From Planctomycetota bacterium (lineage in GTDB: Bacteria > Planctomycetota > Phycisphaerae > Phycisphaerales > UBA5793), in contig CAUJHZ010000009.1 of NCBI GenBank assembly GCA_963205185.1, forward strand, positions 1 to 35,707: a DNA stretch of 35,707 bases. The letters run 5' to 3'. The position numbers were made by a program, and so were the translations under genes. The notes beneath the pieces were generated by a model. The model was not told where the DNA came from. It did no database searches and worked only from the letters and a program-made list of their open reading frames with translations. Position 1 is the first letter of the stretch. Every line of letters begins with the position of its first letter. Shown here piece by piece: positions 7,730-16,647 of the stretch.

Positions 7730-8127
7730 ATTGTTCATCGCGCCGCGCCATGACATTGATTGAAGTTCTCGCCGCCACGGTTCTGCTGGCGATACTGGGA
7801 AGTGTGTGCGCTTTGATGCTGCGCAGTGTGCCGGTAGTCACCACGAAGACCGCGGCCGGCGCAACGTCCATTGACATGCCGGCGCTCGAACGCGCGGCTG
7901 ATGAACTTCTCTCGGATTCGAGCTTGCGCAAGCGCCTCATTGCCGATGCAAGTGCTGAACTGCGACTACCCTGGCCCGATGATCGGGCCTGGCAGTCGAT
8001 GCAGATTCGTCGTGTGGAATGCGAATCCACCGATGGCAAATCTGAGCATGCTTGGGTTGCGTTCTACTGCGACAAGTTGATCGTCTGGCGCCGCATCGAA
8101 TTGCCAAGAGAGAACCCGGCGCCATGA
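7726..8127 (+). CDS. gspI: Minor pseudopilin GspI-like
   Basis: 133 residues from the ATG overlapping the gspH stop. The prepilin motif is RRA|MTLIEVLAATVLLAILGSV: the residue before the cleavage point is Ala, not the usual Gly, while Glu +5 is kept. Length, the IEVLAA motif and position between H and J fit GspI, the core of the I-J-K tip. ATGA overlap with gspJ. Confidence 0.8.
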   Translation: MNCSSRRAMTLIEVLAATVLLAILGSVCALMLRSVPVVTTKTAAGATSIDMPALERAADELLSDSSLRKRLIADASAELRLPWPDDRAWQSMQIRRVECESTDGKSEHAWVAFYCDKLIVWRRIELPRENPAP

Positions 8128-8642
8128 AGCGACGCGGCATGACCATCCTGGAACTGCTTCTCGCCCTGGCGCTGCTTGGCGCTCTGTGCTCGCTGCTGAC
8201 TTCATGGCTTGTGACGGTTTCCCGGCTGTCGGCGGAGCACGGCCCGCGGCTCGAATGGCGATCGGCAGCGATGCGCGTTCTTGATGGGATCGGAGATGAT
8301 CTGGCGTGCGGGGATTTCGAAGCCGCCGCTCGCAATGCCAAGGCCAAGCCGCGCGTCGAAGTGCTGGAACCGGCGCGCCTTCGGATCCGCACTCGAAGCA
8401 CACTGACACAGTCTCCGGACAACGCCGGCTCTGGAATTCATGAGTACCGCTTCGACCGCACGGCTGAAACACTCGCAGTCACCATTACATCGACCAGGCG
8501 GCTCACATCAGAAACGGACCGGCAATTGCTCGGCAGCGTTGCCGATTGGCGCATCCAACTTGATGAGCAGCAGCACATCCTCACAGTGATGCTTGTCTCG
8601 CGCCACGGCGATACGCTGAGCAGGAGGTTCACATGGCCGTGA
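8124..8642 (+). CDS. gspJ: Minor pseudopilin GspJ-like
   Basis: 172 residues. Prepilin motif KRRG|MTILELLLALALLGALCSLL with Gly -1 and Glu +5. The soluble domain is divergent; assignment rests on size, the position after gspI and before gspK, and overlapping starts on both sides. Predicted partner of GspI and GspK in the pseudopilus tip. Confidence 0.8.
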   Translation: MKRRGMTILELLLALALLGALCSLLTSWLVTVSRLSAEHGPRLEWRSAAMRVLDGIGDDLACGDFEAAARNAKAKPRVEVLEPARLRIRTRSTLTQSPDNAGSGIHEYRFDRTAETLAVTITSTRRLTSETDRQLLGSVADWRIQLDEQQHILTVMLVSRHGDTLSRRFTWP

Positions 8643-9529
8643 CCTCTCTGAAACCGAGTCATCTCGGACCGCCTCGTCGCGGCGTGGCGCTCCTGCTCAT
8701 CCTGGCAATGATCGTTCTGATCATTCCAGTGGCGGTGGGATTCACGCAGCGATCTCTTCTCGCCGGTCTGGAGGAGCGGATCTCGGGGCAGGAACAGGTT
8801 GCCGACTCGATCCGGGCTCAGGTGGAATCCGGGTCGCTTCAGAACTGGCTTTCGACAGAATCGGGCAAAGTCGTTCTCGACGTTGAAGCAACGACTCCGC
8901 GCGTTGATGTGCTCGGTGAGCACTGGCAGTTCGATGATTGCACATACGAAATCCGCGTGACGGCGTGGGACCAGTGCGGCATGGCGTCACTGGGATCGAT
9001 CAAAGCAGGTTCGCCCCTGCGCGCGGCAATCCCAGGTGCCATTCTCGAACGGGTCAATGCAGCGGACATGCCTCAATCGGAGTCGCTCGGCTTGGATCAG
9101 TTCGGGCTTGATCCAATTGAACTCGATCGCTCTGTGCTGCGAAGCGCGTTTCCGGCGCCGGATGAGAGCGATGTACTCTCAGTTGGCGCCTGGATCGCGA
9201 CCCACCCTGTCGGCGAACATGGATCGATCAATGTGAACACGGCGCCGATACCGCTCATTGAAGCGGCTTTGGCGCGAGCCGGTCGTGGCGGCATTGAACT
9301 CATTCTCGCCGCGCGGCGCGAGGGACGGGTTGTGCCTCTGCCGGCCGTCGTCGTCGGCGAAGACGTTGGCGCGGACTCAACCTCCACCGTCCGGTTGGTG
9401 GGAGCGAGTGCCTGCTGGGCGGTCCGCATCGACGTCCGCGTGGGGCTTGCTCGCCGGTCGTGGCGGAGTGTCTACCGACAATCTTCCGGAAGATGGGAGT
9501 GCGTGCAGCGCCTTGTCATTCCCGACTGA
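8633..9529 (+). CDS. gspK: Tip pseudopilin GspK
   Basis: 298 residues; the ATG overlaps the gspJ end by 10 bases, with AGGAGG about 5 bases upstream. The N-terminus RRG|VALLLILAMIVLIIPVAVG lacks Glu at +5, as expected for GspK. It has the family motif GSINVNTAP followed by a helix-hairpin-helix-like region (IELILAARREG). It is somewhat shorter than proteobacterial GspK. Caps the pseudopilus together with I and J. Confidence 0.88.
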   Translation: MAVTSLKPSHLGPPRRGVALLLILAMIVLIIPVAVGFTQRSLLAGLEERISGQEQVADSIRAQVESGSLQNWLSTESGKVVLDVEATTPRVDVLGEHWQFDDCTYEIRVTAWDQCGMASLGSIKAGSPLRAAIPGAILERVNAADMPQSESLGLDQFGLDPIELDRSVLRSAFPAPDESDVLSVGAWIATHPVGEHGSINVNTAPIPLIEAALARAGRGGIELILAARREGRVVPLPAVVVGEDVGADSTSTVRLVGASACWAVRIDVRVGLARRSWRSVYRQSSGRWECVQRLVIPD

Positions 9530-10064
9530 TCCAATTCGATACTGGGCAAGACGCCGGGCCGCGGTCTTGATTGCCGGCGCGCTGGTGCTTTGCGGCTCAA
9601 TGGCATGGGCCTTGCGGCCCATCCGAATCCCACCGCCGCAGCATTCGAGTGTCGGACTGGCGGGCAAGGAATCTGCACCAGACTCGCAGACCGAGCACCG
9701 GGCCGACCCCGCGATTGATATCGCTGTCTTCGATGTCGACCTCTGGCACGCGGCCGAACCTCCGCCGATTGCGACCGTCGAAGCCGAGCCTCCCACCACG
9801 CCGCCGAATCTCGAACTCATCGCGATCGTGGCCGAAGGCGGCCACTATCTCGCGGCGCTCTACGACGCGACATCAGATCGACTGCACATCGCCGGCGCCG
9901 GCCAGTTGATCGGCTCACTTGAGATCGTCGCTGTGGACGCGGGCGGAGTTGAACTGCGCGGCCCGTCGAGGCGGTTCAGACTGACCATCAGGACGCTTGC
10001 CTCAGCCTTTGGCGAATCGGTCGATGAGGTGGTGCTGGCGCGGCATGACGAGGACGAGCCATGA
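9513..10064 (+). CDS. gspC: GspC-like inner-membrane protein with HR domain
   Basis: About 183 residues from the TTG at 9513; a GTG at 9468 is an alternative and no clear ribosome site decides. It has a basic ARRR start, one membrane helix (AAVLIAGALVLCGSMAWAL), a Pro/Glu-rich linker, then a small domain LELIAIVAEGGHYLAALY...GQLIGSLEIVAVDAGGVELRG. That pattern is typical of the homology region of GspC/PilP, which contacts the secretin N0 domain. It begins inside the gspK end and overlaps the next gene by ATGA. Function is inferred from topology and domain pattern. Confidence 0.7.
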   Translation: MSFPTDPIRYWARRRAAVLIAGALVLCGSMAWALRPIRIPPPQHSSVGLAGKESAPDSQTEHRADPAIDIAVFDVDLWHAAEPPPIATVEAEPPTTPPNLELIAIVAEGGHYLAALYDATSDRLHIAGAGQLIGSLEIVAVDAGGVELRGPSRRFRLTIRTLASAFGESVDEVVLARHDEDEP

Positions 10065-10987
10065 CGTCGCGGCCAACAGCCCCTGAACATCTCGTCTGGC
10101 CCACCGAGCGTTTCTTCTGGGGTGTGCTGGATGCCTCGGCGCTGCCCAGTCGCCTGGGCCGATCGCGGCCGGATCAGCAGCAACTCGGGTATCTCTTCGA
10201 GGAAATGCTCCCCTACCCCATCGAACACGTGCAGGCGGTGTATCTGCCCCAGCCGGGGCGGCGCTTCATCGCATGCGGCATCCTGCGTCCGCAATTGGAG
10301 CAGATCCCGGCGGCGACGCTCACACTTGGGCCGGAGAGCGCGCCTCCGGCCATCATCGGCGATGCTCAACTTGATTGCGGCCAGATCAATCTGCTCACCG
10401 GTCCGTTCGAACCCTCCGAGGTGCGGCGGCTGCGATGTGCCGCCGGGCGCGAAGCTGTGGTCATCGCTGCGGCGGCGCTGCTGATCCTGTGGATGGGTGC
10501 GCACCGACGCACGGACGCTCTGAAGACCGCGACAGCCGATCTGAACGCGATCCGAAGCGACGTCTACTCGAAGCTCTACGACGCCTCCGCGCCACCCTCG
10601 AATCAACCGCCGGAGCTGCGTCTCACCGCGGAATTGCGGCAGCTTCGCGCCACGCGTGCCAAACAGCTCGGATCGCTGCACCAGTTCGACGCCGCGCGCT
10701 GCCTCGAAGCGATCTTGAGCCACTGGCCCCGTGACCATTCCGAGCGTACCGAATCGATCAGCGTGACCTCGACATCAATGACGGTCACCGCAATGCTGCC
10801 CTCGGCAGAGCAGGCGCAGCGGTTTGCTGGCGCGTTCGCGACTGTCGCGGGATGGCAGTCAAGTCAGCCGCAGGTGGATTCGACTGGCGAGGGCGTCCGA
10901 CTCACACTCAGATGGCAGAAGACCGCTGAGAACGACGCGAACTCCCGGACAAGCATCGCGCAGATCGCGACGGGAGGCGGCCGATGA
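10061..10987 (+). CDS. gspL: GspL-like inner-membrane assembly protein
   Basis: 308 residues. A cytoplasmic N-terminal region of about 125 residues is much shorter than the actin-like domain of proteobacterial GspL. It is followed by one membrane helix (AVVIAAAALLILWMGAHRR), a helical stretch and a periplasmic ferredoxin-like domain (SISVTSTSMTVTAMLPSAEQAQRF). Position between the gspC-like and gspM-like genes with ATGA overlaps supports the call. It would couple GspE to the platform. The reduced N-domain makes a PilN-like role an alternative. Confidence 0.65.
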   Translation: MTSRPTAPEHLVWPTERFFWGVLDASALPSRLGRSRPDQQQLGYLFEEMLPYPIEHVQAVYLPQPGRRFIACGILRPQLEQIPAATLTLGPESAPPAIIGDAQLDCGQINLLTGPFEPSEVRRLRCAAGREAVVIAAAALLILWMGAHRRTDALKTATADLNAIRSDVYSKLYDASAPPSNQPPELRLTAELRQLRATRAKQLGSLHQFDAARCLEAILSHWPRDHSERTESISVTSTSMTVTAMLPSAEQAQRFAGAFATVAGWQSSQPQVDSTGEGVRLTLRWQKTAENDANSRTSIAQIATGGGR

Positions 10988-11511
10988 AATCCCGTAGGGC
11001 CGGCATCATCGGTGCCCTTTGCGTGACGGTGGTGGTGCTGCTCATCGCGCTCACCACGCGCCATGTCCGCCTTGCCAGCGACCGCTACGACGCGGCGGTC
11101 GAGTCATTCGAGGCGCTGCAGCGCGACGTCGCCGAACTCGTCGAACTGCGGGCTCAGCGCCAGGTCATCGCCTGGAAGCAGCGGCCGACGACGGATGTTC
11201 TCGCCGAAGTCAACGCGGCTCTGGTCGAAGCAGGTATCCTCTCGTCGCGCCTGCGCGGCATCGGCGAGGGCGCTGACACACCACTTGCCGGCCCGGGCGA
11301 GCAGAACCTGCCTTTGCGCCGCCAATCGCTCACCGTGAATCTCGAATCGCTGGCCCCGGCGGAGATCGGGAGGTTTCTGCACCACTGGATGCGCCTGCAG
11401 GATCAGTGGAGCGCCGATCGGCTCGAACTCATTCATCGGCGCGGAGAGGCGCAGAACGACACGTACGACCTGCGCCTCTACATCACCGCCGTTTACTATG
11501 CAGGAAGTTGA
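10984..11511 (+). CDS. gspM: GspM/PilO-like inner-membrane protein
   Basis: 175 residues: basic start, one membrane helix (GIIGALCVTVVVLLIALTT), a helical region rich in Glu/Ala/Arg, then a ferredoxin-like domain with QSLTVNLESLAPAEIGRFLHHW. This is the standard bitopic GspM/PilO plan. ATGA overlap with the gspL-like gene. Probably forms the L-M subcomplex of the platform. Confidence 0.68.
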   Translation: MKSRRAGIIGALCVTVVVLLIALTTRHVRLASDRYDAAVESFEALQRDVAELVELRAQRQVIAWKQRPTTDVLAEVNAALVEAGILSSRLRGIGEGADTPLAGPGEQNLPLRRQSLTVNLESLAPAEIGRFLHHWMRLQDQWSADRLELIHRRGEAQNDTYDLRLYITAVYYAGS

Positions 11512-11531
11512 CCTGCGGAATCGAGCGCCAC

Positions 11532-12119
11532 ATGAACGCCGTCGCTTATCGAACACTCCTGATCGCCGCGCTCGGGTGCGTGATGCTGGGCAGCGGATGC
11601 GCTGCTCCGCGCCCGGCCGGTCCGTACCAGAGCGTCTCCGCCGCGCAGCGCGACTCGATGCGCGCCCAAAGGCTCACAGCGGAGGCGGCGGAACTGACCG
11701 GTTCCGATCCGCAGCGGGCGGAGGATTTGCTGCGCGAGGCGCTCACCGCTGACCTCTACCACGGCCCGGCGCACAACAACCTCGGCGTCATTCACCTGCA
11801 GCGCGGGCAGCTCTACGAAGCTGCGAATGAATTCGAATGGGCACGCAAACTCATGCCCGGCCATCCCGATCCGCGGCTCAACCTGGCGTTGACGCTTGAG
11901 CGCGCCGGCCGGGTCGATGAGGCGCTGGCCGCGTGCGACTCGGCCCTGCAGGTCTATCCCGGGCACATCGCTTCCCAGCAGCAGCTCGCTCGCCTGCAAC
12001 TCCGCCATCAAAGAGCTGACTCCCGCACCGGCGATCTGCTCCGTGAGATCGTCATGCGCGGCACGAGTCCGCAATGGCAGGACTGGGCGCGTCAGCAGCT
12101 GCTCAGGTTGCCGCCCTGA
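11532..12119 (+). CDS. TPR lipoprotein at the end of the secretion operon
   Basis: 195 residues. Lipoprotein signal peptide with lipobox LGSG|C (Cys23). About three tetratricopeptide repeats follow (AHNNLGVIHLQRGQLYEAANEFEWARKL region, PRLNLALTLERAGRVDEAL, HIASQQQLARLQLRH). It begins 20 bp after the gspM-like stop, so it is the last gene of the operon. A TPR lipoprotein next to a secretin suggests a pilotin or PilF-like role in secretin insertion. That role is inference; the similarity is only to the general architecture. Confidence 0.8.
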   Translation: MNAVAYRTLLIAALGCVMLGSGCAAPRPAGPYQSVSAAQRDSMRAQRLTAEAAELTGSDPQRAEDLLREALTADLYHGPAHNNLGVIHLQRGQLYEAANEFEWARKLMPGHPDPRLNLALTLERAGRVDEALAACDSALQVYPGHIASQQQLARLQLRHQRADSRTGDLLREIVMRGTSPQWQDWARQQLLRLPP

Positions 12120-12124
12120 GGCGA

Positions 12125-12223
12125 TTACTTGGAGGTGCATCGACCGCGCCCCGTCTTGCGGAAGAGGTCCTTGCGCTTGAGCGCTTCTTGCAGGGCGTGG
12201 GCGAGCGTCAGCTTGCTCTGGCC
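12125..12223 (-). pseudogene. Decayed fragment of the winged-helix-like basic protein gene
   Basis: On the minus strand the frame ends SKLTLAHALQEALKRKDLFRKTGRGRCTSK and then TAA. This matches the intact protein at 27300-27743 at both ends (KLTLAQALQGAL and LLKRKDLFKRVGRGKYTAR), but about 35 residues between them are missing. The frame upstream is not similar. It is therefore an internally deleted, probably dead paralogue lying between the two convergent secretion clusters. Confidence 0.7.
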
Positions 12224-12612
12224 CCGGTAAGCCGCGATCCACCGAAAGCTTCCGATCGCCATCCAGGATCGGCCGGCGCGGAAGCGGGCGCTAAGCGGCC
12301 AGAGATGGCGCGCAGAGCTTGATGTCGCAACCGCCGAGCCGATCAGAGGGCATCGATCGGAGATTGTCTTAGGCCCCCGGGAGCGACCATATGAGATGGG
12401 TTTCAGTTCGGAGGGCTCAGATGGCATTGACACGATGCCCCGTATCCAATTGAGAGAAGTCCACCCATATGGGAGAGCTATCAATATCCTGGAGGCACCA
12501 GATCTGGACTCACTGTGACAGTTGCTTCAGGTGCAGCGCGCCCGTCGCATCGAACTGCGAAGCGACTTGGACAAGAACAAGGAGCGCTGCTGCACGAGCA
12601 CACCGGAATCGC
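12224..12612. other. Non-coding debris between convergent clusters
   Basis: No ORF with a credible start, composition or domain was found on either strand. The DNA looks less codon-structured than its neighbours and contains two CCATATG motifs near 12390 and 12465. It may be decayed remnant linked to the adjacent pseudogenes. No clear terminator hairpin with a U-tract was seen for either incoming operon. Confidence 0.4.
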
Positions 12613-12939
12613 TCACCACAGAACGCTCTGGCCGGCGGTGTCAATTCGGTAGAGCGCGATTCGCGTCGACTTGTCATCGAGACGAACGTAGCGGATCCGG
12701 ACAATGCGTAGTCGCTCTGCCCCCCGCGCTGGCTGTCCACACTCCTGGCACACCGCCAGTCCAGCGCGCTCACGGCTACACCCGCCAAAGATGAACTGCT
12801 CGGAGCCGCGGGGCTGATCGCGGTACAGCGCGTTCCATCAGCTGAAGCTGCCTGCCTTCTTGCGGGCTGCCGACCAGATCTGATAACCGTCTCGCGAAGT
12901 CGCCGTCTTGCGGAAGACACTATCGCGACCCGTGACCAT
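12613..12939 (-). pseudogene. Small ORF interrupted by an in-frame TGA
   Basis: ATG at 12939 has a strong GGAGGAAG site about eight bases upstream. It encodes 33 residues beginning MVTGRDSVFRKTATSRDGYQ, then TGA at 12840-12838, then 74 further codons in the same frame to the next stop. The downstream part has Cys-rich features (GGCSRERAG, VCQECGQ) and a charged, protein-like stretch (RLRIVRIRYVRLDDKSTR). It lies 76 bp downstream of the pilC-like gene on the same strand, so it could be the last gene of that operon. A nonsense-mutated gene, a sequencing error, or a short 33-residue gene followed by remnant are all possible. No family recognised. Confidence 0.45.
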
Positions 12940-13015
12940 GAGGATCTTCCTCCCCATTCGGCAAGAGCGTCTTCAGAAAACCGATGCTCACCGAAAGGTC
13001 CTCCTCGTGGCGAGA

Positions 13016-14224
13016 TTACCCCGCGACAACGCGGCTTGCCTGAAACAACGGCAGCATGATGGAAGCAGCGATGAATCCGATGATGCCGCCCATGATCATG
13101 ATCATACCGGGTTCAATGAACTGCGTTGTTGCCTTAAGAGCCTGGTCGTACTCGCGTTCGAGATGGTCTGCCAGTCGACCGAACACGGTGCCGAGTTTCC
13201 CTGACCGATCGCCGCAGTCGATCATTAGCGCGATTGGCTCAGGGATGAATCGGCATTCCAACAGCGGTGCAGACATGCGCTCGCCTCGCGTTGTTCTATC
13301 ACTTACCTCTTGCCACAACTCCTTGTAGCAGGCATTCGGGATTGCATCTTTCACGATGCCGAGGGCGTCAACCAACGGCACGCCGGTGTCCAGGAGCGTT
13401 GCCAGTGTCCGAAAGGATCGGCTCTGGTAGAGTGAGTTGAACAAGGGCGCCAGAATTGGCAATCGCACAACAGCGCGTGCGCACTGAACTCCTCCGAATG
13501 CACTGTGCCTGCAGATGTACCATGCGACGATGGGAATCGCGGTGCCCAGGAGCCAGAGGTACCAGTCCACGGTGAGACTGTGGCTGAGTCCGAGAAGCAT
13601 CCGTGTCGGCAATGGCAACACGGCGCTTCGCATGGAGAAGACTCGCTCGAATCTCGGTAGAATGACGGTCACGAGGAACACCGTGACCGCCGCGCACAAG
13701 CACAGCATGAACGCGGGATACATGACCGCGACTTTGACCTTCTTGATCGCCTCCAAGTCGCTGAGTTGGTACGCGGCACATCGCGTGAGGACCCGGCTCA
13801 TCGTGCCATTGAGTTCTCCAGCCCGGACGAGCGCCGTCACCGATGGCGGAAACGCTTGCGGGTGTTCTTCCAGCGCGGCTGAGAGAGGACGACCCTCTTT
13901 GATCGCCGTCGCGACTGCCTCGAGCATCTCTCGCACTCGAGGCTTGGATGACTGGCGGATGAGGCAATCGAGCGCTTCGCTGATGAGCATGCCCGTCTCC
14001 ACCATGACGGCCAGTTGTGACATCATCCATGCGGAGTCTGTCCTGGAGACTCTGCCTCCCCATCTGTGACTCCGTCCGCTCGTCGCGGCCTCCACTCCGA
14101 TGCGAACGACGAACAGATTGCGCTGACTGAGCATCAGTCCGGCCTGCTCGAGCGTCTCTGCGGCGATTCGGCCGGCAATCAAGTGTCCCGAGTCGTTCCT
14201 CGCTTCATAGGCGAATTCAGCCAT
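13016..14224 (-). CDS. pilC: PilC/GspF-type platform protein of the second system
   Basis: 402 residues, starting MAEFAYEARNDSGHLIAGRIAAETLEQAG, the normal PilC/GspF N-terminus. Two GspF domains (around 70-195 and 270-395) carry MVETGMLISEALDCL and LLDTGVPLVDALGIV, with membrane segments near 170-195, 220-240 and 370-395. Closer to the standard family pattern than the GspF at 5557. It is 21 bp downstream of the pilB-like gene, with AGGAG before the ATG. Inner-membrane platform for pilus or pseudopilus assembly. Confidence 0.93.
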   Translation of the reverse strand: MAEFAYEARNDSGHLIAGRIAAETLEQAGLMLSQRNLFVVRIGVEAATSGRSHRWGGRVSRTDSAWMMSQLAVMVETGMLISEALDCLIRQSSKPRVREMLEAVATAIKEGRPLSAALEEHPQAFPPSVTALVRAGELNGTMSRVLTRCAAYQLSDLEAIKKVKVAVMYPAFMLCLCAAVTVFLVTVILPRFERVFSMRSAVLPLPTRMLLGLSHSLTVDWYLWLLGTAIPIVAWYICRHSAFGGVQCARAVVRLPILAPLFNSLYQSRSFRTLATLLDTGVPLVDALGIVKDAIPNACYKELWQEVSDRTTRGERMSAPLLECRFIPEPIALMIDCGDRSGKLGTVFGRLADHLEREYDQALKATTQFIEPGMIMIMGGIIGFIAASIMLPLFQASRVVAG

Positions 14225-14245
14225 GTGACTTCGCTCCTTTTTCGC

Positions 14246-16075
14246 TCATGCCGCTGACCGCAGGCGCCTATCCGACTTGGTGAGTGCGGAGGACTTCTCC
14301 ACCGTCAGATCGGCGCGGGAGAGAAGCTCCACAACCCCGTCCAGACTGATGAATCCCCTGGCGACCTTCTGAAGCGCGTCCTGAAGCATCGACTTGCAAC
14401 CGACGGTCTGCCGCCAATCGGCCAGTGAGTTCGGGCCGGCGTCCACCAGCAGGCGGGCAAGAACACGTTCCTTGAAGGCGAGCAGTTCGAAAACTCCGAT
14501 TCGGCCGTGGTACCCGGTGCCGTGACAGCGCGGGCACCCTTGGCCCACGTACGCGGCTTCGATGAGAGCCGGGTCATCGATTATCCGGGCGAGCAGTACG
14601 CTCTGTTCAGGTGTTACGGCTCGAACGGCTCGGCAGTGCAGGCAGACGCGACGGACTAACCGCTGCGCCAAGACCGCCCGAAGGGTGGCTGCAACGAGAT
14701 ATGACTCGACGCCCATGTTGACGAGGCGAGGAATCGCGGTAAGCGCGTCATTGGTGTGGAGAGTGGAGAGGACGAGGTGACCGGTCAGTGCCGCCTCAGT
14801 GGCGAGTTTGGCAGTCTCGGCATCGCGAATCTCGCCGACCATGATGATGTCCGGATCTTGTCGTAGAAGCGATCGCAGAGCCTTCCCGAACGTGAATCCG
14901 GCGGCGGGATTGATCTGGAATTGATTCACGCCGCGAAGCCTTCGTTCGACCGGATCCTCCACAGTGCTGACATTCTGCTTGATCGAGGCAATGTCGGCGA
15001 GAGCGGCGTACAGAGTGGTGGTCTTGCCGCTGCCGGTTGGCCCTGTTACCAACACGATGCCGTGCGACTCACCGATAACCTTTCTGAACCGACCAAGATC
15101 GTCGGCATCTAGTCCCAGCACTTCGAGCCTCTTGATCGAGGCGCTTCGATCCGCAACGCGCATCACGACGACTTCGCCGTACTTCGAATTCATCGTCGAA
15201 ACGCGCAGATCGATCGCACGATCGGAGAGTTTCACGGTCATGACGCCGTCCTGGGGTAGCCGCCGCTCCGAGATATCCAAGCCGGCCATGATCTTGATGC
15301 GGCTCACGACCGCCGGGAGCATCCGCTGCGGTGGGCGGAGCCGCTCGACAAGCTCTCCATCGACTCGATAGCGAATTCGAAAGCCGACTTCATCGGGTTC
15401 AATGTGAATGTCACTTGCGCCCAGTGCTACCGCGCCCTGAATCGCATAGTTGACGAGCTTGATGATGGGTGAGTGAGTCGACTCGCTTTCCAGATCGGAC
15501 TCATCTTCAATCGCTTCCTCTATGACGGTCAGGTCATCGACGCTGATCTCGTCGAGGATTTCATCGAGGACGACGGATGCTGGGAGTTCGCCCGTGGTCG
15601 GCGCGCGGCTCTTGAGAATTGCATGACGCGCCTGGCGAATGTTGTCGCCCACCGCCGCAACCACTTCAATGGATCGGCCGCACCTGTGCGCCAACTCGTC
15701 TATCACGAACAAGTCCGTGAATTGTTCCACCGCGATTCGAAGAGAGTTCGGACTCGCAGAGAGCGGAAGCGCGTTGTGGCGCTCCAACAGATCGGCAGGT
15801 AAGCACTCCGCTACCCCTGGTTCTACCGAATCGACGGTGAGGGTCGCGAACTCGATTCCCAACGACTCCGCCAGCGCCCGGGTCATGTCTTCGGCGGTGA
15901 TGGCACCCGACTCCACAAGAATCTGGCCTAGCTGCTTGCGTTCGAACGACTCCGACTGAGCCCGAAGGGCTAACGCGAGCTGCTCATCCGAAATCAGACC
16001 CCGGCTTCGGAGCACCTCTCCGATTCGCGGGCGTCGGCCTGCGCCGGTCACCGGTATTGATGCACTGTCAGCCAT
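14246..16075 (-). CDS. pilB: PilB/GspE-type assembly ATPase of the second system
   Basis: 609 residues from the ATG at 16075, chosen for the GGAGGGGAG site just upstream; an in-frame start at 16111 would overlap the preceding gene. The N-terminal MshEN-type domain (RIGEVLRSRGLISDEQLALAL, GQILVESGAITAEDMTRAL) is a fold that in some relatives binds cyclic di-GMP. The ATPase core has Walker A GPTGSGKTT at 345-353, VEDPVERRLRGVNQ, DPDIIMVGEIRDAETA and TGHLVLSTLHTND. A full tetracysteine CLHC...CPRC zinc site follows. It is 32 bp downstream of the PilP-like gene. Confidence 0.95.
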   Translation of the reverse strand: MADSASIPVTGAGRRPRIGEVLRSRGLISDEQLALALRAQSESFERKQLGQILVESGAITAEDMTRALAESLGIEFATLTVDSVEPGVAECLPADLLERHNALPLSASPNSLRIAVEQFTDLFVIDELAHRCGRSIEVVAAVGDNIRQARHAILKSRAPTTGELPASVVLDEILDEISVDDLTVIEEAIEDESDLESESTHSPIIKLVNYAIQGAVALGASDIHIEPDEVGFRIRYRVDGELVERLRPPQRMLPAVVSRIKIMAGLDISERRLPQDGVMTVKLSDRAIDLRVSTMNSKYGEVVVMRVADRSASIKRLEVLGLDADDLGRFRKVIGESHGIVLVTGPTGSGKTTTLYAALADIASIKQNVSTVEDPVERRLRGVNQFQINPAAGFTFGKALRSLLRQDPDIIMVGEIRDAETAKLATEAALTGHLVLSTLHTNDALTAIPRLVNMGVESYLVAATLRAVLAQRLVRRVCLHCRAVRAVTPEQSVLLARIIDDPALIEAAYVGQGCPRCHGTGYHGRIGVFELLAFKERVLARLLVDAGPNSLADWRQTVGCKSMLQDALQKVARGFISLDGVVELLSRADLTVEKSSALTKSDRRLRSAA

Positions 16076-16107
16076 AGCACTCCCCTCCCGCGAGGATTCC
16101 ACTCGAC

Positions 16108-16644
16108 TCAAAGGGCGAGAGTGATCCTGTGGTTGCTGTCTCTCTCCAGTACGACCGCGCGAGGCTGAATCGAAATCACCCGGAATTCGTGGATGCGGTC
16201 GCCGATACCGAGTCGCCTTCCGTCGATGATGGCTTGCGGTTGAGGGCCGATGAGGACGCCCTGAAGTCTCAATTGCGGTTGTCGATGCTCTGCGGTGTCA
16301 GCCGTAGTGTGGGTAACTTCGTCAAGTCGCGCTTCAGGAGCACTGGGCGGTGTAGCCGCGGGAATGAACGCCCCCTCGCCCCAGGCGAAGACATCACGGT
16401 CAAGTTCCGTCGGCCACGACGCATTTGACTTCGTACCGAAGTCGGCGTACCGATGCTCCCGCCCGGATGATGGGTCGGTACGCATGACTTCTGATGCGTG
16501 AAGTCCTGCAGGCGCATCTGCGCGGATCGGAGATCTCAGCCGCGTGAGCCACAACAGGGCCGCAAGCACGCTCAGCAACCCAGCAAGAATGATTCGCCGT
16601 CGTCGAACGTTGGAAAGAAGGATTGTGCCTGCCTCGGTCACCAT
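16108..16644 (-). CDS. PilP/GspC-like protein of the second system
   Basis: 178 residues. One membrane helix (RRIILAGLLSVLAALLWLT), a long polar linker, and a C-terminal domain LRLQGVLIGPQPQAIIDGRRLGIGDRIHEFRVISIQPRAVVL. That is the GspC homology-region/PilP pattern and parallels the gspC-like protein at 9513. GGAGG lies about 8 bases before the ATG; the gap to the PilO-like gene is 3 bp. It would normally contact a secretin, but none is encoded in this second cluster. Confidence 0.72.
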   Translation of the reverse strand: MVTEAGTILLSNVRRRRIILAGLLSVLAALLWLTRLRSPIRADAPAGLHASEVMRTDPSSGREHRYADFGTKSNASWPTELDRDVFAWGEGAFIPAATPPSAPEARLDEVTHTTADTAEHRQPQLRLQGVLIGPQPQAIIDGRRLGIGDRIHEFRVISIQPRAVVLERDSNHRITLAL

Positions 16645-16647
16645 GAG

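Noticed and set aside
12613-12939. TGA read as an amino acid (alternative genetic code or selenocysteine)
   Set aside because: Many genes here end in TGA, including ATGA junctions, so TGA is a normal stop; no selenocysteine context was visible.
16111-16111. Upstream start for the pilB-like gene at 16111
   Set aside because: It would overlap the preceding gene and lacks a ribosome site, while 16075 has GGAGGGGAG directly upstream.
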